Shown: positions 26,560-35,303, numbered from the stretch's first letter. The stretch is 64,000 nucleotides of DNA from Granulicella mallensis MP5ACTX8 (GCF_000178955.2 NC_016631.1:1302001-1366000); one strand, 5' to 3'. Program-made: numbers and translations. Notes: a model not told the origin generated them from the letters alone.

Positions 26560-26803
26560 CTATTCATCCCCTTTACCTGCAAATTGCGTGTTTCATCTTA
26601 TTCCGATGGAGCAACGGCTGTCGCGCTGCCATGACATGTGGAACGAAGAAGCGTCCGTCTTCGGGGCGGAAGGATCGAAACCCGTGGTTTGATGTTCGAA
26701 CGTAACCTATCGCGCCCAAGAGACTCTAACAGTATGCGTTGGCGTGCGTTTCATTTCAGAATGTCTGCGGCATCGCGCCCTTTAACAGGAGAGCTGATCC
26801 AGC

Positions 26804-27322
26804 ATGAACAATCAGAGTGAAACATCAAACGGTGATAAAGCGTCGCTCTTTGGCTACTTTGCCGCGCTCTATCGGTATCCTCTCAACCGCTGGGCGCCCA
26901 TTCCCTTACGGCTGATCGTCGGCTATGGTTTCATGCAGCATGGTTATGCAAAACTGACCAAAGGCCCCGAAGCCTTTGCCGTGATTCTTCATGCGCTTGG
27001 TGTGCCAAGTCCCCATCTGATGGCCTGGCTCACGATTCTGCTCGAACTGTTTAGTGGCCTGGCTGTTCTTCTGGGCGCATTTGTGTCGCTCGCCAGCCTG
27101 CCGATGGCTGTGCTTCTAGTGGTAGCTATCTTTACAGTGCATCTGCCGAATGGATTCAGCTCGATCAAACTGATAGCTGTGACCCCTGCCGGCGCTCGGT
27201 TTGGGCAGCCGGGGTATGAGTGTAACTTGCTGTATCTCGCTTGCCTCGCGGCACTCGTCCTGGGTGGTTCAGGACCGTTATCGATAGATGGTCTCGTCAA
27301 GAGGCGCTTGAAAGTAGAATAA
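26804..27322 (+). CDS. DoxX-family membrane protein
   Basis: Small inner-membrane protein of 172 aa with four hydrophobic segments in the DoxX pattern (PLRLIVGYGFMQHGYAKLTKG; LTILLELFSGLAVLLGAF; LPMAVLLVVAIFTVH; NLLYLACLAALVLGG). DoxX proteins are linked to redox or thiol stress in some bacteria, but the biochemical role is not settled. AGGAGAG precedes the ATG by about 11 nt. The next gene begins close to its end. Confidence 0.85.
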   Translation: MNNQSETSNGDKASLFGYFAALYRYPLNRWAPIPLRLIVGYGFMQHGYAKLTKGPEAFAVILHALGVPSPHLMAWLTILLELFSGLAVLLGAFVSLASLPMAVLLVVAIFTVHLPNGFSSIKLIAVTPAGARFGQPGYECNLLYLACLAALVLGGSGPLSIDGLVKRRLKVE

Positions 27323-27396
27323 TCGTTTCCGTGCCGAGATTTGGAATCGAACCTGTCGATAGGAGCAAGCTGAAACGGCAACTCATCAAGTCCGGG

Positions 27397-27711
27397 ATGA
27401 GGCCGAACGACGATCGTGATGCCGCGTTCCGTCGCGTCATCAGTTCTATTCCCAAAGGCAAAGTGAGTACCTATGGAAAGGTCGCTACTGCTGCCGGATA
27501 TCCTCTCTATCATCGTGCGGTGGCACGGTTGCTGAGGGTGGAACCGGATGTTTTGCCCTGGCATCGTGTTGTGGGTGTAGGTGGAGAGATCAAGGTGCGC
27601 GGTGAGGGAACGGCTGAGCAACGCCTGCGCCTGCAGATGGAAGGTGTCAAGTTTTCTGGCAAGCATGTCGACATGGAGAAGTACGAGCACTTTTTGAAAC
27701 CATGGGAGTAA
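27397..27711 (+). CDS. Alkyltransferase-like protein (ATL), MGMT family without catalytic Cys
   Basis: A 104-aa DNA-repair accessory protein. It has the MGMT DNA-binding helix-turn-helix region (IPKGKVSTYGKVATAAGYP, RAVARLLR) but PWHRVVG where alkyltransferases have PCHRV. This Trp-for-Cys change is the hallmark of ATL proteins, which bind O6-alkylguanine and recruit nucleotide excision repair. The ATG at 27397 gives the usual length; a GTG at 27331 in the same frame is possible and would add 22 residues. It overlaps the next gene by 10 bp. Confidence 0.87.
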   Translation: MRPNDDRDAAFRRVISSIPKGKVSTYGKVATAAGYPLYHRAVARLLRVEPDVLPWHRVVGVGGEIKVRGEGTAEQRLRLQMEGVKFSGKHVDMEKYEHFLKPWE

Positions 27712-28265
27712 AGAGAGACAGAGTGGTGAATCGTCAAACCTTGCCAGCTGAGAATCCCATTCAGGGTCTTCCTGATATCCTCGCAAACGGTTTGAGCGTG
27801 GTCTTCTGCGGGATCAATCCCGGTCTGCGTTCGGCTGTACTTGGATACCATTTCGCTGGCCGTAGCAACCGCTTCTGGCGTGTTCTTCATCTTTCGGGAT
27901 TTACTCCGGAGCAGATATTGCCTGAAAATGCCCGTTCTCTACTCGACTATCGTTGTGGGCTTACATCTGCTGTAGAGAGGCCTACGGTCGGCGCCAACGA
28001 TCTCAGGAGAATTGATTTTATTGAGGGGCGCCCCGAACTGGAGCGGAAGATCCGGCAGTATGGTCCACGTTACATTGCCTTTCTGGGAAAGCCGGCGTGT
28101 TCGGCGATCTTTAATCAGCGGGAGCTTCCGTGGGGGCAGCAGTCTATGCGTTTTGGCGGTGCCAAGGTATGGGTGCTACCGAACCCCAGCGGGCTTAGCC
28201 GTGCCTTCACTCTTGAAAATTTGGTCACTGCTTACCGGGAGTTGGTTGAAGCCGCAGGATTGTAG
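27702..28265 (+). CDS. mug: G/T(U)-mismatch DNA glycosylase Mug
   Basis: DNA glycosylase of 187 aa that removes uracil or thymine, or etheno-adducts, from mismatches. The Mug/TDG active-site motif appears as VFCGINPGLRSA, and LPNPSGLSR matches the second motif. GYHFAGRSNRFWRVLHLSGFTP is typical of the family. The ATG at 27702 overlaps the ATL gene; a GTG at 27723 is an alternative. Its 3' end overlaps the convergent acetyltransferase gene by 34 bp. Confidence 0.92.
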   Translation: MGVKRDRVVNRQTLPAENPIQGLPDILANGLSVVFCGINPGLRSAVLGYHFAGRSNRFWRVLHLSGFTPEQILPENARSLLDYRCGLTSAVERPTVGANDLRRIDFIEGRPELERKIRQYGPRYIAFLGKPACSAIFNQRELPWGQQSMRFGGAKVWVLPNPSGLSRAFTLENLVTAYRELVEAAGL

Positions 28266-28552
28266 GCAGAGGAGGTACGGACAAGCGGTTTGTACTCAGG
28301 ATGTTTATTGAGAAAGTGATAGACAAACGGACAAATAATTTCGACCTTCAAGTGGCTCTCCTTCGCATAGTCAAACGCCATTTGGGCAAGCTCTGTGGCG
28401 ATACCGCGACCTCGAAGTGCAGGAGCCACTTCGGTGTGGAGAAGCGATATTGATTCATGGCCGTCGATCTCATAGGCAAGGTAGGAGATCTGGCCCTCGC
28501 GCTCGATCTTGAACCGTCCCATTAATTTCTGTGAAGGATCATTATTCATCAT
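28232..28552 (-). CDS. Small GNAT-family N-acetyltransferase
   Basis: A 106-aa protein of the short YjdJ/Gcn5-related type. The acetyl-CoA-binding motif appears as TEVAPALRGRGIATELAQMAFDYA, and the C-terminal CPFVYHFLNKHPEY segment is the usual ending of this subfamily. The substrate is unknown. GAGG lies just before the ATG. It converges on mug with a 34-bp overlap of coding ends. Confidence 0.85.
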   Translation of the reverse strand: MMNNDPSQKLMGRFKIEREGQISYLAYEIDGHESISLLHTEVAPALRGRGIATELAQMAFDYAKESHLKVEIICPFVYHFLNKHPEYKPLVRTSSAYNPAASTNSR

Positions 28553-28683
28553 TGACCTCGTCTTCTATTTCGCGGTTGGTGCTTTACAAGCACAAGCTTA
28601 CGCTTGAAGCCCTCTGCATCACTCTCTGTAGAGTGAGATGCATCTTGTTGGCCATCGCAGCATCATAGAAAAAGGCAAAGATC

Positions 28684-29244
28684 ATGGTCTATAAAATCAT
28701 CGACACTCCAGTCGGAAGATTAAAGCTAATAGCGAGTGATAACGGACTCGTTGCCATTCTCTGGGAGAACGACAATCCGCGCCGGGTCCGTTTGGGAGAG
28801 CTTGCGGAGGATGAAAGACATCCCGTCCTTCTCGAAACAGAGCGCCAATTGGGTGAATACTTCAAGGGAAAGCGAAAGTCATTTTCGCTTCCACTTGATA
28901 TGAGAGGCACTCAGTTCCAGAGGGATGTCTGGGAAGCCCTTTTGGCCATACCCTTTGGCGAGACGCGGAGTTATGGCCAACTCGCGAAACAGTTAGGGAA
29001 TCCCAAAGCGACACGAGCGGTCGGCGCTGCCAATGGCAGAAATCCGATCTCGATCATTGTGCCATGCCATCGTGTGATTGGATCATCCGGTAAATTGACA
29101 GGGTTCGCAGGCGGCCTCGCCCGGAAGGAGCTCTTGCTGGACTTGGAAGGCAACGTTAGATCTGCACACGGGATAGAAGCCAAAAGATCTCTGTCTGAGT
29201 CGCACGTTGACCGAACAGTTCAGTCAACCTTGTTTGGTTCGTAA
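28684..29244 (+). CDS. ogt: Methylated-DNA-protein cysteine S-methyltransferase (Ogt)
   Basis: Suicide repair protein of 186 aa that transfers alkyl groups from O6-alkylguanine to its own Cys. The active-site motif IIVPCHRVIGSSGKLTGFAGG and the recognition helix region RSYGQLAKQLGNPKATRAVGAANGRNP are intact. About 25 extra residues follow the usual C-terminus. It lies near the ATL and mug genes, forming a small base-damage repair cluster. Confidence 0.94.
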   Translation: MVYKIIDTPVGRLKLIASDNGLVAILWENDNPRRVRLGELAEDERHPVLLETERQLGEYFKGKRKSFSLPLDMRGTQFQRDVWEALLAIPFGETRSYGQLAKQLGNPKATRAVGAANGRNPISIIVPCHRVIGSSGKLTGFAGGLARKELLLDLEGNVRSAHGIEAKRSLSESHVDRTVQSTLFGS

Positions 29245-29289
29245 CAACTGACAATTCACTCATCCATTTCACATATTGTTCTGAAACTC

Positions 29290-29326
29290 CCGACGCGGAG
29301 AACTATCACTCTCCGCGTCGGTTTTT
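29290..29326 (+). terminator. Intrinsic terminator after ogt
   Basis: CCGACGCGGAG pairs perfectly with CTCCGCGTCGG (29290-29300 with 29311-29321) and is followed by TTTTT. It lies 45 bp after the ogt stop codon. Confidence 0.92.
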
Positions 29327-29475
29327 CTTGATCTGTCAGGCAATACGTCGTTATAACTACATTTTTACGAATATTTATAATGTCGAAAATTAAATAGATG
29401 GCGCATTTTGGAGCTTCGGAAACTGCACCGGGAATGCACCCGTGTGGCTACTGACAAGAGCATAGGCTTGTCTAT

Positions 29476-29509
29476 TTGTTCGCAGGATCGCGTTGTTCGC
29501 AGGATCGCG
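29476..29509. repeat. Perfect 17-bp tandem duplication upstream of the decarboxylase operon
   Basis: TTGTTCGCAGGATCGCG occurs twice head to tail at 29476-29492 and 29493-29509. It is in the 541-bp gap 29245-29785, which has lower GC than its surroundings and no convincing gene. The operon promoter must lie in this gap, but I could not fix it. Confidence 0.7.
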
Positions 29510-29785
29510 TAAACCAATATCTGCAAGCAGAGAGAAAACTCCCCTGCTGAGGAAGAGAAAACTACTAAATGAAATTCGACCCAGTCCGTTTACGGATTGA
29601 AATTTGATGGAGATCCTGATGTTTTTAACGATTCTGTCGTAACTTTTTAATCTTTCCTTCATCTGCTATTGGCTCCGGTGAGTCAACCTGATCACAGCAA
29701 TTGATGCAAGCAGTATCAGTAGGGTCTCCCGTTGGTCGTAAATCGCAACCGCTGAGCAGTGTTACGTCAGGTAAGGAGATGTACC

Positions 29786-31333
29786 ATGTTGTACCAAAAG
29801 GAAGAGCCCATTTTAAATGGGCAGAGTTCTTGCGCCGAAAACTTCCGGTGCGCCTTTTCACCCGCCACGTTTGATCTATCCGCTCAAGTTGCCATTGAAA
29901 AGATCAGCGAGCTGCTGCGCCGGGAAAAGATAGAAGGCGTTACGCTCGAACAGCCTGAAGACTTGATGTCTGAAGCGCGTGGACTCATGACCGCTCATAG
30001 CGGATCTGACGCTCCCTTCGATCCTGAGAGATTCTCCAAGATTATCGACCTGTACTTCCGAACCAGCATTAAGGTCGGATCTACCGGCTATATGGCACGG
30101 CAGTTTTCTTCTGTCTTCCCTGTAGCTGCGGTCTTCGATATGATCACGGCCATTTCGCCGCAGCCTGCTTCGTTTTATGAGGCCGGGCAGCTTGCCAATG
30201 TCGCCGATAAGATCATCGCGGAAGAGTTTGCCCGTCGCATCGGATGGGATCCCGATACCTGCGACATGATCACGACGTCAGGTGGTTCTCTGGCAAACCT
30301 TACGGCGGTTCTCGCTGCACGGAACGATCGCTTGTATGCCAGTTGGAAGACCGGCGTTACACGGCGAAACGGTACTCCTGCTATCGCAGTAGGTGATGAC
30401 ATCCACTACAGCGTGTGCCGGGTCCCTGGAATCATTGGAATTGGTCAGGACAATATCATCCGGCTGCCGCTTAATGATCGCCGTCAGATCTGTGTTCGTC
30501 GTGCGATCCCTATCCTCAGGGAAGCGCTTGCAGAGGGCAAAGACATCTTCTGCCTGGTTATCTCGGCGGGTACTACACCCGTCGGGGCCATCGATCCGCT
30601 CGAAGAACTGGCTGATTTTGCCGAAGAACATGGCATATGGCTCCATGTAGATGCGGCACACTGCGGCGCTTTTCTGCTATCAGAACGACTCAGACCCAGA
30701 CTGCGTGGAATCGAACGAGCAGATTCCTTCTGCATTGACGCACACAAGACCTTGTTCGTTCCGGCCCTCTGCACGCTCTTGTTCTATCGTGATCGGGCCA
30801 AGGCACGCGGCGCCTTTTCGCAGGAGGCCAGTTACGTCTTTGACCACCATGAGAATTCCATGACGCGATTTGAGAGTGGTGCGAAGAATTTTGAATGCAC
30901 GAAGCGCCCGGCAATTCTCAACCTATGGTTGATCTGGGCCATGTTTGGGCCACAAGTTATCGCACAAAAGTTAGAGTACCTGGTAGATCTCACCTGGGAT
31001 GCCTATAGCTATCTCTCGTCTCTGCCGGATTTTGCAACTGTCCACGAACCGGAGGCGAATATCTTGTGCTTTGAATATAAGCCCAAGGGACTCGACTCCA
31101 TCCAGATCAGCGAACTGCAACTTGCCCTGCGTGATGCCATTCGCGACGGAGGGCGATTTTTTATTTCCAAAGTAGAGATCGAAGGTAGAAACGTGCTTCG
31201 CATTGTCATGATGAACCATGAAATAGAGATGGACCATATAGCTGCTCTGATATTTGAAATACGGAGCAGGGCCGCAGAGATCATGAAGTCCTGGGAAGTG
31301 CGTGCTCTCGACGCAACGATGGTGGCTCAATAA
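29786..31333 (+). CDS. PLP-dependent group II amino acid decarboxylase
   Basis: Cytoplasmic 515-aa pyridoxal-phosphate enzyme that should decarboxylate an amino acid to an amine. The fold-type I motifs are intact: TSGGSLANLTAV, the PLP-stacking His in DDIHYSVCRV, SAGTTPVGAIDP, the pyridine-binding Asp in LHVDAAHCGAF, and the Schiff-base Lys (about residue 321) in IDAHKTLF. The substrate (aspartate, glutamate, diaminobutyrate or an aromatic acid) cannot be decided. The ATG at 29786 follows AAGGAG by 7 nt; a GTG 27 nt upstream is less likely. It heads a six-gene operon and its stop overlaps the ligase start. Confidence 0.92.
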   Translation: MLYQKEEPILNGQSSCAENFRCAFSPATFDLSAQVAIEKISELLRREKIEGVTLEQPEDLMSEARGLMTAHSGSDAPFDPERFSKIIDLYFRTSIKVGSTGYMARQFSSVFPVAAVFDMITAISPQPASFYEAGQLANVADKIIAEEFARRIGWDPDTCDMITTSGGSLANLTAVLAARNDRLYASWKTGVTRRNGTPAIAVGDDIHYSVCRVPGIIGIGQDNIIRLPLNDRRQICVRRAIPILREALAEGKDIFCLVISAGTTPVGAIDPLEELADFAEEHGIWLHVDAAHCGAFLLSERLRPRLRGIERADSFCIDAHKTLFVPALCTLLFYRDRAKARGAFSQEASYVFDHHENSMTRFESGAKNFECTKRPAILNLWLIWAMFGPQVIAQKLEYLVDLTWDAYSYLSSLPDFATVHEPEANILCFEYKPKGLDSIQISELQLALRDAIRDGGRFFISKVEIEGRNVLRIVMMNHEIEMDHIAALIFEIRSRAAEIMKSWEVRALDATMVAQ

Positions 31334-32904
31334 TGACCCAAGCTACCCTCTCCCCTATTGATAACGAACAGGAACAGCTTGCCACGTCCGTTATCCCTGA
31401 AGACCAGCTAGCCCCGGATTCGATTGAGGCGGTTCTGGCCCTTCCTCAATTTCTTTCTACGCTGCGAGACGTAGAGCAGCGCACACAGGTCTCCTACGAT
31501 TGTCTTCCAATCGAGATACAACACGCGATTGTGTTGCGCCGCCTGCGTCAATTAGTGAATATCGCTCGGCTCAATCCTTTATGGCGCGAACGGATGGATG
31601 CGGCCAGCCTGTCGGGAGGCATCCACAGCTTCGAAGACTTTCAAGCCATTCCGCTCACCGATAAAGAGACCTTCCGTGATTTCTTTACAGGGGACCGGGC
31701 CGGTATGGTCGTGCCTATCGAGCACGGCGGCTTCGAGGTTGTAGCCAGCGGTGGGACTAGTTCCGGCAAGCCGTCTGAGACGGTGTACTCCCTGAAGGAG
31801 CTGCAGGATACGTACGAGCTTTCTGGAGAGTTTATTGGCCGCCATATGATGCTTCGGCATCTGGGCGAGAGTGGGCCGCGATGGGTTGCGACGACGCTGG
31901 CCGACTACCAGATGTGGAGCAGCGGAACGATGGTGGGAGGGGTCCTGCAGAAGATCCCTGGCGTGAACTATATCGGGGCGGGGCCAATGAGTCCGGAAGT
32001 CTATCGCCTCATGATGTCCTATCCGGGCACCAAAGCCATTATGGGTATCACCCAGAGCATCGCTCTGCTGGCCAGCTTTGCAGAGGGTCTGGATGTCGAG
32101 GAACGCGATAGCTTCCGGGTGGCGCTCTATGGCAGTGGTGTGTTGCGGAAGAAGATCCGCGACGACTTGAAGACTGCTTATCCCAATATCGCTATTCTCA
32201 GCTACTTTGCCGCCACGCAGGCGGAAGCGATCGGGTTACAGCTTAGCGAGGACTCGAATCTACTTTCGGCCGTGCCCGGGCTGCACTTCATCGAGGTTGT
32301 CGATGCCGATGGCCGATGGGTAGCGGAGGGAGAAGAAGGGGAGCTGGTTGTTACGCGTTTGCACGCGAATGAGGCTCCGGTCTTCCGTTACAAGATAGGT
32401 GACCGGGTTATTCGCCGGCCTTACCTCGCGACACCCTCGCTCAATACGGCACAGTTCGAGTTTGTCGGCCGCAGTGGCGATTTTATGCACATCGGCGATA
32501 CCCAGTACAACGTCAAGCAGGCGTTCGAAAACATCGCACAGGAGTTCCAAAAACAGGGAATCCTCGATATTGACGAAGTAGCGGCGGAGGTTCAATTCAT
32601 CAACTACCGGGAGCGGAAGGAGCTGCATCTATTGGTGGCTACCCCCGCCTATCTCGAGCTACTTCCGGTAGTGGCTCAGCGACTTGGTCCGGCAGGCGCA
32701 TCGCCGGTCATGATCAATGGCCTGATCCGCTCTCTCTCCGTATTCAACAGCCTGGAAGCCAACGACGCGTCGTTACGACGTACCGGATATAACTTCGGCT
32801 TGCGGCTGATCGCTCCTTCCTCTCCAGATCTGGTGCGGACAGAGGTCGGTAAGGTTCCTTTGTTGGTTGATGTGGTATCAGGCAACGATGGATCCGGGCT
32901 CTAA
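31333..32904 (+). CDS. PaaK-like adenylate-forming ligase
   Basis: A 523-aa member of the acyl-adenylate superfamily closest in look to phenylacetate-CoA ligase. The ATP-phosphate loop is VASGGTSSGKPSETVYS (about residues 138-154); the adenine and acyl region shows AATQAEAIGLQ; the hinge motif is FRYKIGDRVIRRP; a C-terminal domain follows FVGRSGDFMHIGD. It should activate a carboxylate as its adenylate for transfer to CoA or to an amine. TAATG overlap with the decarboxylase gene indicates tight coupling, so one may supply the amine and the other the acyl group (inference). No carrier-protein gene is nearby. Confidence 0.88.
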   Translation: MTQATLSPIDNEQEQLATSVIPEDQLAPDSIEAVLALPQFLSTLRDVEQRTQVSYDCLPIEIQHAIVLRRLRQLVNIARLNPLWRERMDAASLSGGIHSFEDFQAIPLTDKETFRDFFTGDRAGMVVPIEHGGFEVVASGGTSSGKPSETVYSLKELQDTYELSGEFIGRHMMLRHLGESGPRWVATTLADYQMWSSGTMVGGVLQKIPGVNYIGAGPMSPEVYRLMMSYPGTKAIMGITQSIALLASFAEGLDVEERDSFRVALYGSGVLRKKIRDDLKTAYPNIAILSYFAATQAEAIGLQLSEDSNLLSAVPGLHFIEVVDADGRWVAEGEEGELVVTRLHANEAPVFRYKIGDRVIRRPYLATPSLNTAQFEFVGRSGDFMHIGDTQYNVKQAFENIAQEFQKQGILDIDEVAAEVQFINYRERKELHLLVATPAYLELLPVVAQRLGPAGASPVMINGLIRSLSVFNSLEANDASLRRTGYNFGLRLIAPSSPDLVRTEVGKVPLLVDVVSGNDGSGL

Positions 32905-32950
32905 ATTGTTCCATTCACCTATAAACGATTTCAGCGAAAGGAAATGCCCA

Positions 32951-33445
32951 GTGAGTAAGCTTAATATTCAGATATTCGTAGATGTCATTGCGATGATGAC
33001 CGGAAGTCCTGTCGAGAAAACAGTTTTTATCTATGACGACAGCCCTTCAGGTAGCCTTGGCAAAGGCACCCATAAAGCAATTTCCGCAGTCTATCCCGGT
33101 CAATTGATCCAGTGGAATCTGTATCCAGTGGATGTCCAGACACCGGTGTGGCTCGGTGGCATTACCTTCGGCCCTCAGGAGACCGGAGTCGCTGTGGCTC
33201 CGCAAGCAGGCTCTACTGCAACAACCGATTCGGCAGATGGAACCCAGGCAGTAGGCAGCGAGACTCCCTGGCTCTGCACCTGGACGGGCTATGCACCGCT
33301 CTGCATGCTGCCGAATTATGGGCATCCCTATACGCTTCATCTGCAGTTCGGCACCACGGGAAAAATGATCAGCGTCGCTGGTCCACAACTCGCTTTTCCC
33401 ACGATGTATGCCCCTGCTCCCGTTGGGACGAACAGCGTCCTCTAA
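32951..33445 (+). CDS. AidA/PixA-like protein 1
   Basis: A 164-aa beta-rich protein and the first of four paralogues in this operon. It shares with the others an N-terminal strand ending in Asp (LNIQIFVDV), a FIYDD turn, GKGTHK, a QWNLYPVD strand with a conserved Trp, and a second Trp segment (CTWTGYA). This pattern resembles AidA/PixA-type proteins (quorum-induced AidA, inclusion-body protein PixA), although similarity is remote. No signal peptide is present. GTG at 32951 follows AAAGGAAA; the frame opens further upstream inside the ligase gene but lacks a ribosome-binding site. Confidence 0.75.
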   Translation: MSKLNIQIFVDVIAMMTGSPVEKTVFIYDDSPSGSLGKGTHKAISAVYPGQLIQWNLYPVDVQTPVWLGGITFGPQETGVAVAPQAGSTATTDSADGTQAVGSETPWLCTWTGYAPLCMLPNYGHPYTLHLQFGTTGKMISVAGPQLAFPTMYAPAPVGTNSVL

Positions 33446-33484
33446 TATTCGCGACTAGCACAACGAACCCTAAAAGAGGAATCT

Positions 33485-34276
33485 ATGCAAAACGGAATCA
33501 TCTTGTTGGTGGATGTCGACGCCCTGCTGGAAGAGCGCCGGGTCGAGAACAATGTCTATCTCTTAGACAACACAAAAAAACTTGGATCTATTGGTGAGGG
33601 AACCACGGATCTAACAACGAATATTGTTGGTGCTCTTAATCCTGATGGGTCCATAGCCGGCGAAGCCGTCATGAACTGGCTGCCCTACGGAATCGCCGCC
33701 GCACCGAATCCGGTGTTGCGAGTCGCAGCGAGAAAAGATCATGGCGCTGCGAGATTCCATGAACTCCTCGCTGAGCTGAAAACGGCACCTCCCGCGAATG
33801 TAGCGAAGATCGTCGCCCGTCATGAAAAGATAGCGAACCAGCAAGAGTGCGCTACCTTCGAGCGTAAAGATGGACGTCATCACGAGGTCCCCATGGCTTT
33901 TGCGCATCCTGCAGGAGTTTCGAAGGGTGAAACCACCGTTAGCGCAGGGGATTTGTCTCCATTGATCTCCGACATCACCGGTCCTGCTGTGGACAACGGA
34001 GTGCTTTACCCGGCTCAATACGGATCTCCGGATGCCCTCACAGAAGGCTGGTATTGGAGTGCGACCGTGGATACGCATAAGACCGGTCTCCATGTCTACC
34101 AGATCCACTTGCTTGTCCATCGCCCTGTTGGTAAGAAAGGCGAGCCTGTGGTGTGGAAGCCTGAAACTTTTGTCGTAAATGCAAAGATCAACGTCACGGC
34201 CGGCACTATCGCCAATGGCTTCACTGGGTATGGGCCTGGAGTGCTTCCGCTCGTACCGCAACTAACAGCAGCATAA
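33485..34276 (+). CDS. AidA/PixA-like protein 2 (with insertion)
   Basis: Second paralogue, 263 aa. The N-terminal part has NGIILLVDVDALL, VYLLDN, GEGTTDLTT and MNWLPYG, matching the shared core. A charged helical insertion (about residues 78-165) separates this from the C-terminal core WYWSATVDTHKTGLHVYQIHLLV, which is the clearest AidA/PixA-like segment here. AGAGGA precedes the ATG. The gap to protein 1 is 39 bp. Confidence 0.75.
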   Translation: MQNGIILLVDVDALLEERRVENNVYLLDNTKKLGSIGEGTTDLTTNIVGALNPDGSIAGEAVMNWLPYGIAAAPNPVLRVAARKDHGAARFHELLAELKTAPPANVAKIVARHEKIANQQECATFERKDGRHHEVPMAFAHPAGVSKGETTVSAGDLSPLISDITGPAVDNGVLYPAQYGSPDALTEGWYWSATVDTHKTGLHVYQIHLLVHRPVGKKGEPVVWKPETFVVNAKINVTAGTIANGFTGYGPGVLPLVPQLTAA

Positions 34277-34301
34277 GTGATGGCAACAAAGGAGACTAAA
34301 T

Positions 34302-34697
34302 ATGATCAACGTGAAATCCATCATTGATGTTGTCGGCGCACTCGACGATAACACGCTTGCAGGGAATTGCTACCTGTACGATGACAACCGCCGCGGAGGC
34401 TCCCTGAATCAGGGAACTCACAAACTGGCAACAGCAGTTAAAAAGGGTGACCAGATCATTTGGACGGTCACACCGATGGAATGCGAAGCCTATGCGGACA
34501 TTACAGCGATCAATGTTCCCCAGGATATCTGTGAAGTAAAGCGCTACACCTATGACGGCACCGCAATCGTCTATTGGCTCGGAACTGTGAAAGAGTCCGT
34601 GGATGATCTGCCTTATTCCATCACTCTCAATGTAGGTTCTCACTCGTTCAGCATGACCTGTGATCACGGATCGAGACTCATTAAAGGAAACGCCTAA
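34302..34697 (+). CDS. AidA/PixA-like protein 3 (minimal)
   Basis: Third paralogue and the shortest at 131 aa. It retains INVKSIIDVV, CYLYDDN, NQGTHKLAT, IIWTVTPME and VYWLGTVKES, then PYSITLNVG. It may approximate the minimal domain of the group. AAGGAGA is 7 nt before the ATG. Its TAA stop is directly followed by the ATG of protein 4. Confidence 0.75.
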   Translation: MINVKSIIDVVGALDDNTLAGNCYLYDDNRRGGSLNQGTHKLATAVKKGDQIIWTVTPMECEAYADITAINVPQDICEVKRYTYDGTAIVYWLGTVKESVDDLPYSITLNVGSHSFSMTCDHGSRLIKGNA

Positions 34698-35303
34698 ATG
34701 ACCACTACAGCGGAACAGATACAGGAGAAACCAGTCATGGCGCCGAATGATAAAAATTTGGATAACCCACTGCCTGGTCAATTCAATTCGACCCAGCTCA
34801 ATGTTGTTACAACCCTTGATGTCGCTAATACTGTTGCGTCGAAGTCGATCGACGGGCGTGCGTTCCTGATGGATAACAGCCCCCACAGTAAGGGCAAGGG
34901 AACGCCCCAGCTGCAGACCATCTGCAAGCAAGGACAGGTGCTGAACTGGCTTATCTATTGCCTGGATATGGACCAGCGTGCAGATAAAACCTGGCCTCCG
35001 ATGGCCCGCATCGTCAACATCGTCTTCCTGGACGAAGGTGGCGAAGAGGTCCTCGGGACGCAGGTCTGCTCTGATTTGAAGATCTACGGAGGTCCTGACG
35101 AAATCCGTAGCCCTTACACGCCCTCCTACTACTACTGGGCGGGAATGGTTCGTCCAGACGTGACGCCGGGAATTTACAAGTATCGGTTGGTCTATGAGCT
35201 CGACGCTGACGGTGGTGGAATGAAGCATTATTTCCAGCTCTCAGAGGCATCGCTGCGGGTACTGCCGTACGACTTTGTGCCCCAGCATCCCCATAAAGAC
35301 TAG
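34698..35303 (+). CDS. AidA/PixA-like protein 4
   Basis: Fourth paralogue, 201 aa, with an unrelated 30-residue hydrophilic N-terminal extension. The core has LNVVTTLDV, AFLMDNS, KGKGTPQLQT, LNWLIYCLD and YYWAGMVRPDVTPGIYKYRLVYELDADG, the last closely following the AidA/PixA pattern of a Tyr-Tyr-Trp strand and a late DxDG turn. It starts immediately after the stop of protein 3, so it is translationally coupled. It is the last gene of the operon. Confidence 0.78.
   Translation: MTTTAEQIQEKPVMAPNDKNLDNPLPGQFNSTQLNVVTTLDVANTVASKSIDGRAFLMDNSPHSKGKGTPQLQTICKQGQVLNWLIYCLDMDQRADKTWPPMARIVNIVFLDEGGEEVLGTQVCSDLKIYGGPDEIRSPYTPSYYYWAGMVRPDVTPGIYKYRLVYELDADGGGMKHYFQLSEASLRVLPYDFVPQHPHKD

Noticed and set aside
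29476-29509. Tandem repeat as a CRISPR array
   Set aside because: Only two units without spacers and no cas genes in the window.
29390-29662. Minus-strand 90-residue open frame upstream of the decarboxylase
   Set aside because: It covers the low-GC gap and the 17-bp tandem repeat, with no coding signature.
29690-29730. CTGAT...ATCAG as a lux-type box for the AidA-like operon
   Set aside because: Arms of 5 bp with a 22-nt spacer do not match a lux box, and no luxI or luxR gene is in the window.
29786-32904. Decarboxylase and ligase as part of a non-ribosomal peptide cluster
   Set aside because: There is no condensation, thiolation or thioesterase domain and no carrier protein nearby.
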